A DNA stretch of 43,378 nucleotides from Porphyromonas cangingivalis (lineage in GTDB: Bacteria > Bacteroidota > Bacteroidia > Bacteroidales > Paludibacteraceae). Position 1 is the stretch's first letter. Each line of letters starts with the position of its first letter. The stretch covers positions 1-43,378 of the forward strand of contig CAMDNO010000016.1 in assembly GCA_945902955.1 (NCBI GenBank), in the 5' to 3' direction. Below are positions 22,985-33,500 of the stretch, piece by piece. The translations under genes were made by a program, and so were the position numbers. The notes below the pieces were generated by a model, which worked only from the letters and a program-made list of their open reading frames with translations, did not search any database and was not told where the DNA came from.

Positions 22985-25900
22985 ATGAAAAAAAAATCGA
23001 CATACAAAGCATTTTTTAAAACAATTCTATCCATACTTTTTTTTGTATTGATAAGTAGTTTTTCGAACTTATCGGCTCAGATAAGCACCCTGAATGCATG
23101 GACAAATTTCTACCACGGAACTCTCGGCAATACAGCAGACTATATAGTTCCAACAGGTTCGAACACGAATAGGTTGTTAGTGGTTGCAGTTTCAACTACT
23201 ACTCGAAATTCCTCAACACGAATAATTACATTGACTTATGGTGGCCAAAGCCTCACTGCCATAAACGGCGATTTATCATCAACCACCCGCCAGCATACGC
23301 AATTTTACTATTTAAATGAAGCCGGATTAGATGCTGCTACTGTTGCAGGTTCATCCTCTTTAGATTTTACTGTTACTAATGGAACAACTGTAATGAACGA
23401 CATATTTGTGTCGGTTTACGACAATGTTGATCAAGCTTCACCGATAACCGATTCGAAAGTTTTTAATAGTGGAAGCGGAACTACAACAAGTGTTGCCTTT
23501 GGTACTGCATTGACAATTAACGCAAGTAATTTAGCATTAAAAGTTATTAGCTCGGTTCGGACAGGAAGTACCGAGATTCAAACTATCAACAGTTTCGGAA
23601 CTAATTGGACCGTAATCAACCAACAGACTGGTTCTTACAACGTCAATAACAATCAAAATGATTTGGCATTTAGAAACGCAGTAGGAACACGCACTGTATC
23701 AGGATCAAATCTAACTGATGTCTCTACTGTTACTTTGGATGTTGCTACCTTAGCTTCGATGACTGGAGTAAGTTTGAAATACGCACCTCCTACCATTTCA
23801 ACCTCAGCCATTACGGGGACATCATTTTGTGGGGGGGCAAGTGTTACAGTTCCTTTTACTGTTACAGGAGGTTTTGCAGGCGGCAATGTATTTACAGCAC
23901 AATTATCGGATGCAGCAGGAAGTTTTGCTGCACCAGTGAATATCGGCACACTTACATCAACAGCCGCAGGTAGTATTTCGGCAACTTTACCCAGTAACAC
24001 AATCACTGGAACGGGCTATCTAATTCGTGTTGTAAGTAGCATACCTGCCATCACCGGAACTGACAACGGAACGAGCCTATCGATTTTTTCTCTTCCAGCT
24101 ACCCCTACCACTACAGGAAGTTTTATTTGTATCGGAACAACTTCAGGAACAGTTTTGTCGGCATCGGGAGCGGTTTCGGGCGAAGTTTATAAATGGTATT
24201 CGGCTGCAACAGACGGAACTCTTCTAAAAACAAGTACAAGTTATACCGACAACACGTTTACTACTCCAACTATAACTGCTACTACCAGCTATTGGGTAGC
24301 GATAAGCAATGATGGAAATTGCGAAACTGCTCGCACACAAGTTACTGCAACCTACCCTACAGCATCGGTAGCCGACCAAACAACTGCCGGATCAGACAGT
24401 TGGATTGGACATATTTACGATGGCACAGCTCTAAATACTTATTATGGAACAGTAACTGAGAGTGAAACTTTTGATCAATCATTTACTGGTTCAGCTACTT
24501 GTTTTCCTTTCACTTCAGGTGTAAATTCATACTCAATACGAACTGAACAATTTTCTGTTCGTTATCGTATGAATTCAACCCGAAAAGGTTTGTACCGTGT
24601 TGATTTAGGCTCGGATGATGGTGGTAGACTATCTGTGGATGGTAATTCTTATTTTAATTATTGGGGCGATCATGCATTTCAATTAAAAACAAATGTTCTA
24701 ATAAATTTAACCGGAACAAGCCAATTGATTTATGACTTTTACGAAAATGGAGGTGGTAATAGGGTTGTTTTTCAAAATTTAGTATCTGTTTTATCAAACA
24801 CATTAACTACAAATACAACACAAACCCTTACTTTTGGAGCTACCGGCGCCGCCATAAGTGGAGATGTTTTTGGAGCCTTACCTTCAGACGTTTCACTTTC
24901 GGGAACGGGCTATCAATGGACTTACAGTACTACACCAGATGGTATTCGTACGAATATTGCAGGAGCCACAGGCGATACCTTTACACCATCTGCTACTAAT
25001 GCACCTTTTAATGCTGGTGGTACTTTTTATTTATACCGAAATGCCGTAGTGAGTAGTTTAAATAATACACCTTTATCTAATCCTGCCGTTCCTTTTATTG
25101 TAACAAACGAATCGAATGTAGCTACAATAACGGTAAACATACCCACAATTACAAGTTCTGTATCATCCTTAACAGGATTTTCTTATTTATATAACTATGG
25201 CCCATCAACCGAGCAAAGTTTTACAGTAGAGGGAACAAATTTAACAAGCAATATTAGTTTAACCGCTCCTTCGAATTACGAATTTTCGTTAACTTCGGGT
25301 AGTGGTTTTCAATCTACTCCAATTACATTAACTCAATCAGGTGGAACAGTTGCTACAACAAATATTTATGTTCGTTTAAAATCGGGATTAGCAGCTGGAG
25401 ATTATAATTCTGCCAATATTACAGTTAGCTCAACAAATGCAACTTCATTAAATATAACATGTAGCGGTACGGTAACGTCGCCCACATACTGTGCTTCAAG
25501 TGGAAATACAGGTTGGCAAACGAGCATAACCTTGGTTAATTTTAATACCATTAGTAAAACTTCGACAAAGATATCAGGCTATGACGACAATACAACATTA
25601 TCAACTTTAGTATCTAAAAATGTAAGCTATAATCTATCCGTTAATTTGAATTCGGATGGTAATTATGTTATTCATGCAAAAGCATGGATTGATTGGAATC
25701 AAAATGGAGTTTTTACCGATGTTGGTGAATCTTATTCGTTAGGTACAACTACAAACTCAGCTAATGGTGCAACCACCCTTAGCCCGCTTTCGATTACAGT
25801 GCCTGGCACAGCATTATTTGGAAACACACGAATGAGAGTTTCAGCAAGATTTGACTCTGAGCCAACTGCTTGTGAAACAAATTTTGATGGCGAAGTGGAA

Positions 25901-28900
25901 GATTATACAATAGTTGTTATACCGAATGGAGTACCTTATATATCTTGCTCACCATCATCTATTAGCTCATTTACCTACCCTTATACAGCCGGGCCGTCTG
26001 CCATACAGAGCTTTAGCGTTTATGGTTCTAGCCTAACAGAGAATGTCATTGTAAGTGCTTCTAATTCTTTTGAAGTTTCGTTGTTAGGTGGAGCAAGTTT
26101 TTCGTCTCAGCCTTTTGTTACTGCTCCCGCTTCGGGAGGCAATGTAAATCAATTGGTTTATGTGCGCATGAAAGCAGGTTTAAATACAGGAGCTGTGGCG
26201 GCTGAAAATATTATTGCGTCGACAGCCGGTGCTACAAACGCTTCTGTTTCTTGTTCCGGAACCGTAACTACTCAACCCGAAATTATTGTAAGTACTGACC
26301 CTGCTACCGATCCGGTATCTATCTCGGGATTTACAGCAACTTATGGTGGTGCGGCTTCGGCAACAAAAAATTTCACAGTGAGTGGAACTAACTTAGTAGG
26401 TAATGTAGTGTTGTCAGCACCAGCGGGATATGAAATAAAAACTTCGGTACAATTAGCAACTCAATATGTTACTTCGCTTTCATTAACTCCATCGGGTTCA
26501 ACTTTAGCAGCTACTACAATAAATGTTCGATTGAAATCAGGATTAGGAGTTGGATCATATTCAGGTAATATTGTTGCAACTTCATCGAATGCTTCGAGCA
26601 AAACAGTAATATTAGCAGGTAATGTAAGTCCCGTAGCCACTTTAACAACAAGCACTTCTTGGTTGGCAGGATTTGTTTATTCTGGTGCAGGTCCTTCGGA
26701 AAGTCAATCTTTTCAATTAATAGGAACTAATCTTTCGGCGGATGTAACAGTAACGCCTCCAGCTAATTTCGAACTTTCGTCGGATAACTCAACTTGGTTT
26801 TCAACAGCTTTCACCGTTGCTCGCGTTGGGTCAAGTTTGAATCAAACCATGTATGCCCGCTTGAAAGGAAGCTTAGCAGCCGGAGTGGCTTATGGACCTG
26901 AAAATGTTAGACTGTCATCGACAGGAGCTGTTATAAAAACTGTGGCTTTGAGTGGTTATGTAGCCAACTCACCAACGATAATAGTTTCGAAAACAGCTTT
27001 GAATGGCTTTGGATATTTATTTGGTGCCGGACCTTCAGTTTCGCAAAAAGTAACTGTAAGTGGTGCTCTATTATCAACCGATATAACCGTAGCTCCTCCA
27101 ACAAATTTCGAAATATTAAATACAACAACCGGTCTTTATCAAACCACCCCGATAACAATTACCCGAAATGGAACAACAGTAGCAGCAACCGAAGTTACAT
27201 TACGCTTGGTAGCAGGATTAACAGCAGGTAGTTACACAGGTAATGTAACGGCAAGTTCGACAGGTGCAACTTCAAAAACGGTGGCACTCACTGCTAAAGT
27301 ATTTGCCTCGCCCTTAATTTCATCAGCGGGTGGTGGAAATTATTGTATTGGCGAAAATATCAATTTAACAAGCACCGGCGTAGATGTAGAAAGTCAATTC
27401 TGGACTGGTCCGAATAGCTATTATTCTATTTTGCCCAACCCAACAATTACCAATGCAACAACTGATATGTCAGGTATCTATACGGTAACAGGTAACGTTA
27501 CCGTAGGTGGAAATTTGATTGTAAATGGTGATTTCGAAATGGGTAATGTTGGTTTTAGTAGTAGTTATGGATATGTAGCACCAACTGCAAGTGCATTGGT
27601 TCCCGAAGGGCTTTACACAGTTACTACATTTGCGAGTAATGTGCATTACAATTTTAATAGCGTACCAGATAAAAACATTATTGGAGACAAACAAATGATT
27701 ATCAACGGAAACGTAACTGCCGGAGCTGTTGTTTGGACACAAAGTGTACCTGTTGTTCCAAATTCAGAATATGAATTTACTTATTGGTTACAAACGGTGG
27801 TAAAAGGAATTGATCCTGCTCCTTCGAAATTACAACTTTATGTAAATGGCGAAATTGCAGGACCTATATACGAAGCAAATGACACAACAGGTATTTGGAC
27901 ACAATATATTTACAACACAGCCTCCGGAGCAAATAATATTCTAAATTTAGAATTAATAAATCAATCTATTGCAGCAGGTGGAAATGACTTTGCTTTAGAT
28001 AGTATTTCGTTTAAGCAAATTTTATCAGCCACTTCTACTCAAAATGTACAAGTTGCGGCATCGGTAACACCATCGGTAACTGTTACGCACTCACCTTCAA
28101 TGGTATATCAAAACGCCCCAGTTGTATTTACAGCAAATCCAGTAAATGGTGGAACAACACCAAGCTATAAATGGTTTGTTGGTGGCGTGGAACAGGTAGG
28201 CCAAACAGCTAATACATTTACCTATACGCCAACTGGCACAGGCAGTTTGAATGTAAGTTGTCAAATGACAAGTTCTATCACATGCGCTTCGCCAAATCCT
28301 GCAAACGGCTCGGATATAATAAATGTACTAACAACTATTGCAAACTACTGGATGGGTGGAATTGATACCGACTGGGGAAAATCCGGTAACTGGACAGCAA
28401 ACTATGTTCCGGCTGCGGGAGATAATGTGATTTATGCAACGGTTTCGAATTATGGTTCAGCTGCGGTTCGTAATTTGCAATTAGATATAAACAGAACTAT
28501 TGGAAGTTTAATAAACGCAACTATTCGAAGCCTTATTATTCCACCAGCACTTACATTAATTGTAAATAATATCGTAAGTGTAACCCCGCCTGTAACCGTG
28601 CCCGTTACCAAAGCAGAAGATTTAATTGTAATAAAAGCGAGTTCTTCATTGCCAAATGGTTCGTTGAAATACAACAATCCTCAGAATAATCCGGCTTATG
28701 GAACGGTAGAAATGTATTCGCCTGCAAGCTGGAATAAATCTGGTGGTTTTAACAATGTTTACCAATGGCAATTTTTTGGTATTCCTGTTTCCTCTTTACC
28801 AACAATGCCAACATTTTATGGTGCTTATGTACGCGAATTGATTGAAAGTGATAAAGATACAACTACCCACTGGAGGTCGTTAACCGAAACGTCTATTATT

Positions 28901-30040
28901 GATCCTTTTATTGGCTACGAGCTTTGTCAGCAAAATCCAAAATTCTATACTTTCAAAGGGGAGTTGGTAAATTCGAATTACAATTCGGGACAGTTTATTA
29001 AAACAATCGATGCATTATATCCGGGACAACATTTGTTTGCTAACCCTTACACAGCGGCTATGGATATTAAGCTCATTGAATTTGGTTCAGGAGTTGAAGC
29101 TACTGCATATCTCTATTCAACCGGCACGTTTTTGTCGTGGCGAAATATACGTGATGCCGGAGAACAAGGACTTGGAGCAGCGCCAGGACAATATTTTGCC
29201 GTACCGAAAAATCAAGCCGGAGAATTTGGTATACCCCGACAAGTGCCATCTATGGGAACTTTGATGGTTCGTATACCTGCAGCACAAGCATCTACCCCTT
29301 TGTCTTATGTAAGTTTTAATTACAGCACTGTTACAATGGGCAACATTGAACGTCAACGCACAAAATCTTCGGCTACCACTGATAGCCAAACAACTACAAC
29401 CATTGACATTGAAGGTGAAAATGGAGCTGATAGAATATGGATTATGAGTCACGATAGTTACACACGCGATTTTGATAATGGTTTTGATGGTAAAAAACTA
29501 ACTGGAAATGCGCTTAGTCCACAATTTTATGCTGTTGAAAATGATGGTAATTACCAAATTAATTCGGTCGACGACATTAACAACACAACATTAGCATTTC
29601 AAGCAGGGCAGGATACCGATTATAAAATGACTATTAACCACGATGTAAATACATTAGCTAAATATGCTAAAATTTATTTACATGATTTAGTAGAAAATAA
29701 GGTAATTGACATTTCACATTCGGGAACTGAATATGTTTTCAAAGCAAGTTCTGCAACAAATACAAAACTACGATTTAAGATTTTAGCTCAAAAAACAGAG
29801 AATGTTGAGAGTGAAATTAATAACTCTAAAGTTTATTCTTACGATAACAAGATATTTGTTCAGAGTTTTTCGGAAACCGACGGAACGGTTTATGTTTACG
29901 ATATTTCGGGAAGAACTATCGGAATTAAACCTATCAAAGCAAACGAAAACATACAATTTTCGGCTCCCGCCAATGTGGTTTATATAGTAAAAAGAACTAT
30001 CAATTCGCAAAATGAGCTTACAAAAATATTTTTAAAGTAA
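22985..30040 (+). CDS. Giant T9SS-exported repeat surface protein 1
   Basis: This 2351-residue protein starts with a signal peptide (about 1-32, ending LSAQ). A PA14-like domain covers about 469-600 (DLGSDDGGRLSVDGN). Five repeats of about 105 residues (roughly 727-832, 990-1097, 1098-1217, 1218-1327, 1328-1441) share GPS..Q.F, NFE or NYE and VRLK.GL..G.Y. A GEVED-like domain is inserted at about 835-982 (WIDWNQNGVF, GEVEDYTI). An Ig-like segment and a CBM4/9-like module (LIVNGDFEMGN to about 1680) follow. A WG..NWTANYVPAAGD domain begins near 1788, and the T9SS-type tail is at 2281-2351 (VYVYDISGRTIG). Surface adhesion or glycan binding is inferred. No catalytic motif is recognised. The start is firm. 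Confidence 0.85.
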   Translation: MKKKSTYKAFFKTILSILFFVLISSFSNLSAQISTLNAWTNFYHGTLGNTADYIVPTGSNTNRLLVVAVSTTTRNSSTRIITLTYGGQSLTAINGDLSSTTRQHTQFYYLNEAGLDAATVAGSSSLDFTVTNGTTVMNDIFVSVYDNVDQASPITDSKVFNSGSGTTTSVAFGTALTINASNLALKVISSVRTGSTEIQTINSFGTNWTVINQQTGSYNVNNNQNDLAFRNAVGTRTVSGSNLTDVSTVTLDVATLASMTGVSLKYAPPTISTSAITGTSFCGGASVTVPFTVTGGFAGGNVFTAQLSDAAGSFAAPVNIGTLTSTAAGSISATLPSNTITGTGYLIRVVSSIPAITGTDNGTSLSIFSLPATPTTTGSFICIGTTSGTVLSASGAVSGEVYKWYSAATDGTLLKTSTSYTDNTFTTPTITATTSYWVAISNDGNCETARTQVTATYPTASVADQTTAGSDSWIGHIYDGTALNTYYGTVTESETFDQSFTGSATCFPFTSGVNSYSIRTEQFSVRYRMNSTRKGLYRVDLGSDDGGRLSVDGNSYFNYWGDHAFQLKTNVLINLTGTSQLIYDFYENGGGNRVVFQNLVSVLSNTLTTNTTQTLTFGATGAAISGDVFGALPSDVSLSGTGYQWTYSTTPDGIRTNIAGATGDTFTPSATNAPFNAGGTFYLYRNAVVSSLNNTPLSNPAVPFIVTNESNVATITVNIPTITSSVSSLTGFSYLYNYGPSTEQSFTVEGTNLTSNISLTAPSNYEFSLTSGSGFQSTPITLTQSGGTVATTNIYVRLKSGLAAGDYNSANITVSSTNATSLNITCSGTVTSPTYCASSGNTGWQTSITLVNFNTISKTSTKISGYDDNTTLSTLVSKNVSYNLSVNLNSDGNYVIHAKAWIDWNQNGVFTDVGESYSLGTTTNSANGATTLSPLSITVPGTALFGNTRMRVSARFDSEPTACETNFDGEVEDYTIVVIPNGVPYISCSPSSISSFTYPYTAGPSAIQSFSVYGSSLTENVIVSASNSFEVSLLGGASFSSQPFVTAPASGGNVNQLVYVRMKAGLNTGAVAAENIIASTAGATNASVSCSGTVTTQPEIIVSTDPATDPVSISGFTATYGGAASATKNFTVSGTNLVGNVVLSAPAGYEIKTSVQLATQYVTSLSLTPSGSTLAATTINVRLKSGLGVGSYSGNIVATSSNASSKTVILAGNVSPVATLTTSTSWLAGFVYSGAGPSESQSFQLIGTNLSADVTVTPPANFELSSDNSTWFSTAFTVARVGSSLNQTMYARLKGSLAAGVAYGPENVRLSSTGAVIKTVALSGYVANSPTIIVSKTALNGFGYLFGAGPSVSQKVTVSGALLSTDITVAPPTNFEILNTTTGLYQTTPITITRNGTTVAATEVTLRLVAGLTAGSYTGNVTASSTGATSKTVALTAKVFASPLISSAGGGNYCIGENINLTSTGVDVESQFWTGPNSYYSILPNPTITNATTDMSGIYTVTGNVTVGGNLIVNGDFEMGNVGFSSSYGYVAPTASALVPEGLYTVTTFASNVHYNFNSVPDKNIIGDKQMIINGNVTAGAVVWTQSVPVVPNSEYEFTYWLQTVVKGIDPAPSKLQLYVNGEIAGPIYEANDTTGIWTQYIYNTASGANNILNLELINQSIAAGGNDFALDSISFKQILSATSTQNVQVAASVTPSVTVTHSPSMVYQNAPVVFTANPVNGGTTPSYKWFVGGVEQVGQTANTFTYTPTGTGSLNVSCQMTSSITCASPNPANGSDIINVLTTIANYWMGGIDTDWGKSGNWTANYVPAAGDNVIYATVSNYGSAAVRNLQLDINRTIGSLINATIRSLIIPPALTLIVNNIVSVTPPVTVPVTKAEDLIVIKASSSLPNGSLKYNNPQNNPAYGTVEMYSPASWNKSGGFNNVYQWQFFGIPVSSLPTMPTFYGAYVRELIESDKDTTTHWRSLTETSIIDPFIGYELCQQNPKFYTFKGELVNSNYNSGQFIKTIDALYPGQHLFANPYTAAMDIKLIEFGSGVEATAYLYSTGTFLSWRNIRDAGEQGLGAAPGQYFAVPKNQAGEFGIPRQVPSMGTLMVRIPAAQASTPLSYVSFNYSTVTMGNIERQRTKSSATTDSQTTTTIDIEGENGADRIWIMSHDSYTRDFDNGFDGKKLTGNALSPQFYAVENDGNYQINSVDDINNTTLAFQAGQDTDYKMTINHDVNTLAKYAKIYLHDLVENKVIDISHSGTEYVFKASSATNTKLRFKILAQKTENVESEINNSKVYSYDNKIFVQSFSETDGTVYVYDISGRTIGIKPIKANENIQFSAPANVVYIVKRTINSQNELTKIFLK

Positions 30041-30062
30041 AGGGAATTAGGAGATTTATTAA

Positions 30063-30096
30063 GGGCAAACTTTCGAAAGGAGTTTGCCCTTTTTTG
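30063..30096 (+). terminator. Rho-independent terminator of giant gene 1
   Basis: GGGCAAACT (30063-30071) pairs with AGTTTGCCC (30081-30089), followed directly by a run of T. It lies 23 bp after the stop codon. Confidence 0.9.
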
Positions 30097-30115
30097 TTTT
30101 TAAACTAATTACAAT

Positions 30116-30146
30116 TTTGCCCATATTGTAAAAATTACTACTTTTG
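30116..30146 (+). promoter_or_regulatory. Consensus promoter of giant surface protein gene 2
   Basis: TTTG (30116-30119), 19 bases and TACTTTTG (30139-30146) match the consensus exactly and resemble the promoter of gene 1, including TGTAAAAA in the spacer. The leader to the ATG at 30551 is about 400 nt, without an obvious gene. It shares the 17-mer AATAATTACTACAAATT (30151-30167) with the gene 1 leader (22903-22919). Confidence 0.8.
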
Positions 30147-30550
30147 TCAGAATAATTACTACAAATTTGAATAAAGAATCAACGAATCCAATAAACAATT
30201 ATAGCTATTAAACAGCAAAAATCTCTTTTCAAAGCACTTATTTTAAGTAAATTGAAAAGATTATTTTTTTATTACAGTTAAACAAAATAATACAAATACT
30301 TGTTAAGCAAATAGTTGGGGATAAAAGTAGATTGCTTCTGTATTTTCATTATAAAGATTTAATTTTTATTGAATTTGTAATAAATAATACTACACTTAAC
30401 TTTCAGAAATGAACATTCTAATTGTATTGTCGATAGAATATTGAATTTCTAAATTCATTATTAATTAAAAAAGTTTAGATAATTGATGTAATTAATTTTG
30501 AATTACAATTTTGGACTTCATAAATAAAAAATAATTTTATTAAAAGAAAA

Positions 30551-33500
30551 ATGCGCTTACTATATATATTTACAATTACAACGCTACTTTTACTGTGTTT
30601 TACCGCCCAAACCTTTGCTAAAACATGGGACGGAGGAGGAAATAATCTTAGTTGGTCTACAGCCAATAATTGGAATCCTAATGGTGTTCCGGCAGCTAAT
30701 GAAGACATTGTATTCTCAAATCAAACTTTAATAATTTCAAATGTACCAACAATTTCAATTGGGAAATTGAGGATTACTAACAATTCAAACATAACTTTAA
30801 GACCAAGTACCGGCAACGAGAGAATCTTAACTGTAACATCAGCATCTAATGATGCATTAGTTGTAGCGTCCGGTTCCACATTAAACATAACTGGAATAGA
30901 TGCCGGAACAGATAGAACACTTACCTTAACCACTGAAAATACAATAGGATTAGTTGCAAATATAACAGGTACTTTAGTGGTTGGTCTGCATAACGCCCAA
31001 GCTGGAGCAGCAGGTATTTTTACCAAAGGAGGTGCAAATGCTGTAATTAATTTCAACGGAGGTTCAACTTACCAACATGCTGTTAATGCGGGTACTATCC
31101 CAACGGCTTCATGGAGTACAACTTCAACTTGTAATATAGTAGGAATGACAACTACTAACCCAAGTGGTTTAAATCAGACTTTTGGCAACTTTACTTGGAA
31201 TTGCACCGGACAAAGTGGCACAGTTTCAACCTCGGGAAATAGTAACGTTAATGGTAATTTCACTCTAACAGCTGGTACTTTCAGTGTAAACAACGGAACC
31301 AGCAACTCGCTTTCAATAGCTGGTAATTATTCTCAAACGGGCGGTGTGTTTGATTTTAATGCCGGCACAACTGGTAACAGTAACGTAAACATAGGCGGTA
31401 ATTTCAGTAACACTGCCGGCGCGCAATCTATTATGACAAATGGTGCTGGGGCACCAAATGGTACTTTTATTTTTAATGGAAATAGTACACAAACTTTTAA
31501 TATGCCTACAGTTGGAGCAGCAGAGTGGGTAAAATACACTATAAATTCGGGGAGTACTGTACAGCTTCTGTCTAATTTTGATTTGTTAGGCGACAATTCA
31601 GATCCAATATTTTATTCGAATGTTACTGTTAATGGAACTCTCGATGTTGGTACTTATACCATTACAGACAGAAGCACAAGTGTTGGTGCTTCGGTATTTA
31701 CACTAAATACGGACGCAACATTTATAACAGCCCATATAAATGGAGTGAACGGGTCGATACCTTCGGCAAATACTACAAAAAACTTTAATACCGGCGCTAA
31801 CTACAAATTTAACGGAACTCTCGCGCAAGTAACAGGTGTAAATTTAACCCAAAATACGCCTGCAAACCTTACATTTGACAATCCGAATACCGTTACACTT
31901 TCGGCGGCAACAACTATCAGTGGAAACTTACTACTATCACAAGGTACATTAAGCACTTCGGCAAGTAACTTTAATCTTAACATTGGTGGAAACTGGACAA
32001 ATAATGGCTCATCATTCACTCCCGGAACAAGTTCTGTAACTTTTACAGGAAACACTGCAAGTATAAACGGAACTACATCAACAACATTTTATGATTTGAC
32101 TATTAACAAAACTGCAAGTAATAGACAAAATCTGGGCGTAAATACAATAGTAACCAATTTACTTACATTAACGAGTGGTATATTAGATTTATCAAATTAC
32201 AATTTCGTTTTTGGTGCTAACGCAATTGCTGTTCAGGGTTCGCCTTCGGTAAATAACATGATTGTAGCTTCGGGAACAGGTAGAGTTCGCAAACTATTTA
32301 CAACAACTGGTACATCATTTCAACTACCAATAGGCGAAGAAACCGGCACTGCAGATTATTCACCCATAACAATTGCAATTAATTCCGCAACATTAGCTCC
32401 GGGTGCTTTAGTCGAAGCGAATGTAATAGATGCAAAACATCCAAATAATGGAAGTATTACCAATTACTTGACTCGCTATTGGACTGTATCACAAGTAGGT
32501 ATTACCAATATGAATGCGTCAATTTCTGCTCAATTTGTGCCAACAGACACCGTAGGACCATACTCAAACATCATTACCTCGCGCTACATCACACCTGTAT
32601 GGGTTGAACATAACGAGGCAACAGCTACAACACTATCTGCTTCAAATCTGGTTGCGTTTGGCGATTTTACGGGTCGCAATAATGTACCCATTTTAAATGC
32701 AACACCATTATCGTTGACGAATTTCACTTATGTGTTTGGTCAAGGGCCATCTACCGATAAAAATTTCGCAGTAAGTGGATCGGCTTTATCCACCAATATC
32801 ACTATACTTCCTACAGATAGTTTTGAAATCTCAACTTTATCAGGCGCCTCTTTTACGCCAACTCCTATTATTACCGTAAATGTTGTGAATCGCGAAGTTT
32901 CTGCAACAACAATTTACGTACGAATGAAAGCTGGTTTAAATGCAGGTAATATTCCTCCCTCAAAAATTCTGTGTTCATCGGTAGGCGTTACGAGTGTAAA
33001 TGTGAATTGTAGCGGATCGGTAACAAACGTACCCTTAATTTCGCCCTCAGTATCTCAATTGACTGATTTTTCGTACCGAATTGGTGCTGGGCCATCTGCA
33101 GTTCAAACTTTCACTCTCAACGGATCGTATTTAACAAACAATGTGGTAGTAACCGCACCAACTAATTACGAAATACAATCGGGAGTATCAGCTTATGGTT
33201 CGTCCTTAACGTTCACTCCGGCTCAATTACCTGTACAAATAAATGTTCGATTAAAAGCCGGTTTACTTGTTTCGAATTACACCGAAAATATCATTTTAAC
33301 AACTACAAGTGGAGTAACTCAAACAGTACAATGTGTTGGAGCAGTAAATACGGCTACTGTGGCAGTTTCAAAATTCACATTAGCAGGTTTCATTTATACT
33401 TTTGGGCAAGGCCCCTCGAGCATACAGTCGTTTGTAGCAAGTGGCACAAGCCTCACAGCAAATTTAGTTGTTACCCCACCTACAAACTTCGAAATTTCTA

